Assembly: GCA_949293255.1 (NCBI GenBank)
Contig: CASFCL010000003.1
Span: 1 to 64,000 of the forward strand
Source: an uncultured bacterium
Lineage (GTDB): Bacteria > Bacillota_I > Bacilli_A > RFN20 > CAG-826
Reading direction: 5' to 3'
Length of the DNA stretch: 64,000 bases
Shown here: piece after piece, positions 62,786-64,000 of the stretch
Layout of the letters: every line of letters starts with the position of its first letter
Position numbering within the stretch: position 1 is the stretch's first letter
Translations under genes and position numbers: made by a program
Notes under the pieces: generated by a model
Database searches by the model: none
Told to the model about the DNA's origin: nothing
Seen by the model: the letters and a program-made list of their open reading frames with translations, nothing else

Positions 62786-64000
62786 AACCTAGTAGCTATT
62801 TTAAGACAATTTATAGGTCTGTTTGGAACAATTTAGGCCGTATTATCTCGATTATTTCGATTATTTTAATTGCGATTGTTTGCTATGCAGGACTAGGAAC
62901 TTTATCTTCAACAGTTGAAGCATCGTTCAATGTTTTCTTTGTTGATTCAAATTTAAGTGATATCACTATAAAAGCTACTTCAGAAAGTGGTTTTTCTACT
63001 CAAGATCAAATCACTGAAGATGGGCAATTGATATATAGTGATGTCAATTATTTTAAAAATTCTTGTAGCGTTGAAGAAGTTGATGCATTTACTTCATTAG
63101 AGTTTGAAAATTATGGAGAAAATACAAGATTATATATTTTTAATCCTGATGATATGCAACTTAATAAATTAAAAGTTGTTGAAGGAAGGATGCCAGAAAA
63201 TGTTAATGAAGTTGTTGTTGAACAAGCTTCATTGACAATTGCTCCAACTGAATTAAATAGCACAATTCGTATCAATATTATGGGAATGTATCCTATTGAT
63301 GTAACAGTTGTAGGAATTGTTCAAAATCCTTTAATGTTTACTCCTGATGGAGATGTAGATTTAGTAAATCAAGAAACTTTAGATAAAGTAGTTTATTGTT
63401 ATCAAGAAACAATTCCTTCTTTAATTTCATCACTGCTTCCAGTCACTGATCTATATGTTCAACTTGTAAAATATAATGATAGAATCGACTATTTTAGCAA
63501 TAGTTATCTTAATGATGTTCAAGAAGCTATCGATGAGTTTGAAGCAGATGGTTACACTGATTTTGCTTATTTAACTTTAGAAGAAAATAAAGCTTATAAC
63601 ATTCTTTCATCATATATGGAAAAAGTTGATGTAATTGCGCTTGTTGTTCCAATATTTTTCCTTGTTGTTGCAGCATTAGTTGTTTTAACAACAATGACTA
63701 GAATGATTGATGAAGATCGAGCTTCAATTGGATGTTATTCATCTTTAGGGGTATCAAACTTCAAAATTAAGTTTAAATATATGCTAATTTGTGGAGTATT
63801 TACTACTTTAGGATGTGTTTTAGGTATGATTTTAGGTTTAACTGTCCTTCCAGCAGTTATTTATCCAGGATTTGAAACGATTGTTTTCTTACCTGCAAAA
63901 GTTATGTTTGTTGATGTAGTTCCTGGAATAATTGCGTCATTAATAGTTATTGTTTCAGCGATGGCGATTACTTTTTATCAAATTAGTATGGAACTTAAAA
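62779..64000 (+). CDS. FtsX/MacB-like ABC permease, cut by the window end
   Basis: The frame starts with ATG at 62779 (MVKPSSYFKTIYRSVWNNLGRI), overlapping the ATPase stop, and is still open at base 64000 (407 codons seen). The first membrane helix is at about 22-45. A large extracellular domain (about 46-285) follows, then the FtsX-type permease helices begin (VIALVVPIFFLVVAALVVL, with TRMIDEDRASIGCYSSLGVSNFKI, the usual cytoplasmic loop, and ICGVFTTLGCVLGMILGL). The substrate is unknown. Confidence 0.88.
   Translation, partial: MVKPSSYFKTIYRSVWNNLGRIISIISIILIAIVCYAGLGTLSSTVEASFNVFFVDSNLSDITIKATSESGFSTQDQITEDGQLIYSDVNYFKNSCSVEEVDAFTSLEFENYGENTRLYIFNPDDMQLNKLKVVEGRMPENVNEVVVEQASLTIAPTELNSTIRINIMGMYPIDVTVVGIVQNPLMFTPDGDVDLVNQETLDKVVYCYQETIPSLISSLLPVTDLYVQLVKYNDRIDYFSNSYLNDVQEAIDEFEADGYTDFAYLTLEENKAYNILSSYMEKVDVIALVVPIFFLVVAALVVLTTMTRMIDEDRASIGCYSSLGVSNFKIKFKYMLICGVFTTLGCVLGMILGLTVLPAVIYPGFETIVFLPAKVMFVDVVPGIIASLIVIVSAMAITFYQISMELK

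Overview
The window comes from an AT-rich (roughly 70% A+T) low-GC Gram-positive bacterium. The gene set is that of a small-genome member of the Bacilli/Mycoplasmatota side of the Firmicutes: RecU, DnaD, SufCDSUB, YhaM, an FMN riboswitch with RibU, RecX, and mnmG-rsmG-parA-parB, which usually lies near oriC. TGA acts as a stop codon (the end of parB at 53301, and the end of the small membrane protein at 54731), so this is not a UGA=Trp mycoplasma. I cannot name the species. Uncultured gut RF39/Erysipelotrichales/Acholeplasma-like bacteria fit best.

Accessory half, 1-31.6 kb. An AAA+ DUF4143 ATPase gene sits between two nearly identical direct repeats of about 190 bp. A surface-protein operon follows at 3.1-15.9 kb: two small TasA-like proteins with SipW-type signal peptides, a SipW-like (Ser/His) signal peptidase with a long charged tail, a membrane-anchored McrB-like AAA+ ATPase, a DUF2357/McrC-like zinc-ribbon partner, an ABC-2 type transporter, a large beta-solenoid surface protein and a lipoprotein. 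Next come two decayed regulatory or toxin-like genes (AlbA/HATPase and Fic). Then, at 18.6-29.3 kb, lies an island of three paralogous cassettes. Each cassette is a small SipW-type protein gene overlapping a very large beta-solenoid protein gene. Cassettes 1 and 2 face each other between inverted repeats, next to a serine recombinase. A third copy of the putative crossover site lies at the head of cassette 3. This looks like an invertible, phase-variable surface locus whose products would be matured by the SipW peptidase encoded upstream. An intact AlbA/HATPase regulator with its own palindromic operator closes the island.

Middle, 32-44 kb. A single polypeptide fuses an MFS/GPH-type sugar carrier to a GH2 glycosidase, and a cre-like operator lies upstream. 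A flippase-like membrane protein, a GT4 glycosyltransferase, RecX and the YhaM nuclease follow on the same strand. On the other strand are a HIT protein and two large lipoproteins; the promoter-proximal one has a parvulin (PrsA-like) look.

Housekeeping half, 44.5-64 kb. The genes are sufC-sufD-sufS-sufU-sufB running into mnmG-rsmG-parA-parB, an FMN riboswitch with ribU, a ferredoxin, cmk-der-gpsA, HU, a very short CCA-adding enzyme (possibly on a leaderless mRNA), dnaD-nth, recU with a DEDDh exonuclease, and a TetR regulator divergent from an ABC exporter whose permease runs off the window. I saw no tRNA, rRNA or CRISPR array.
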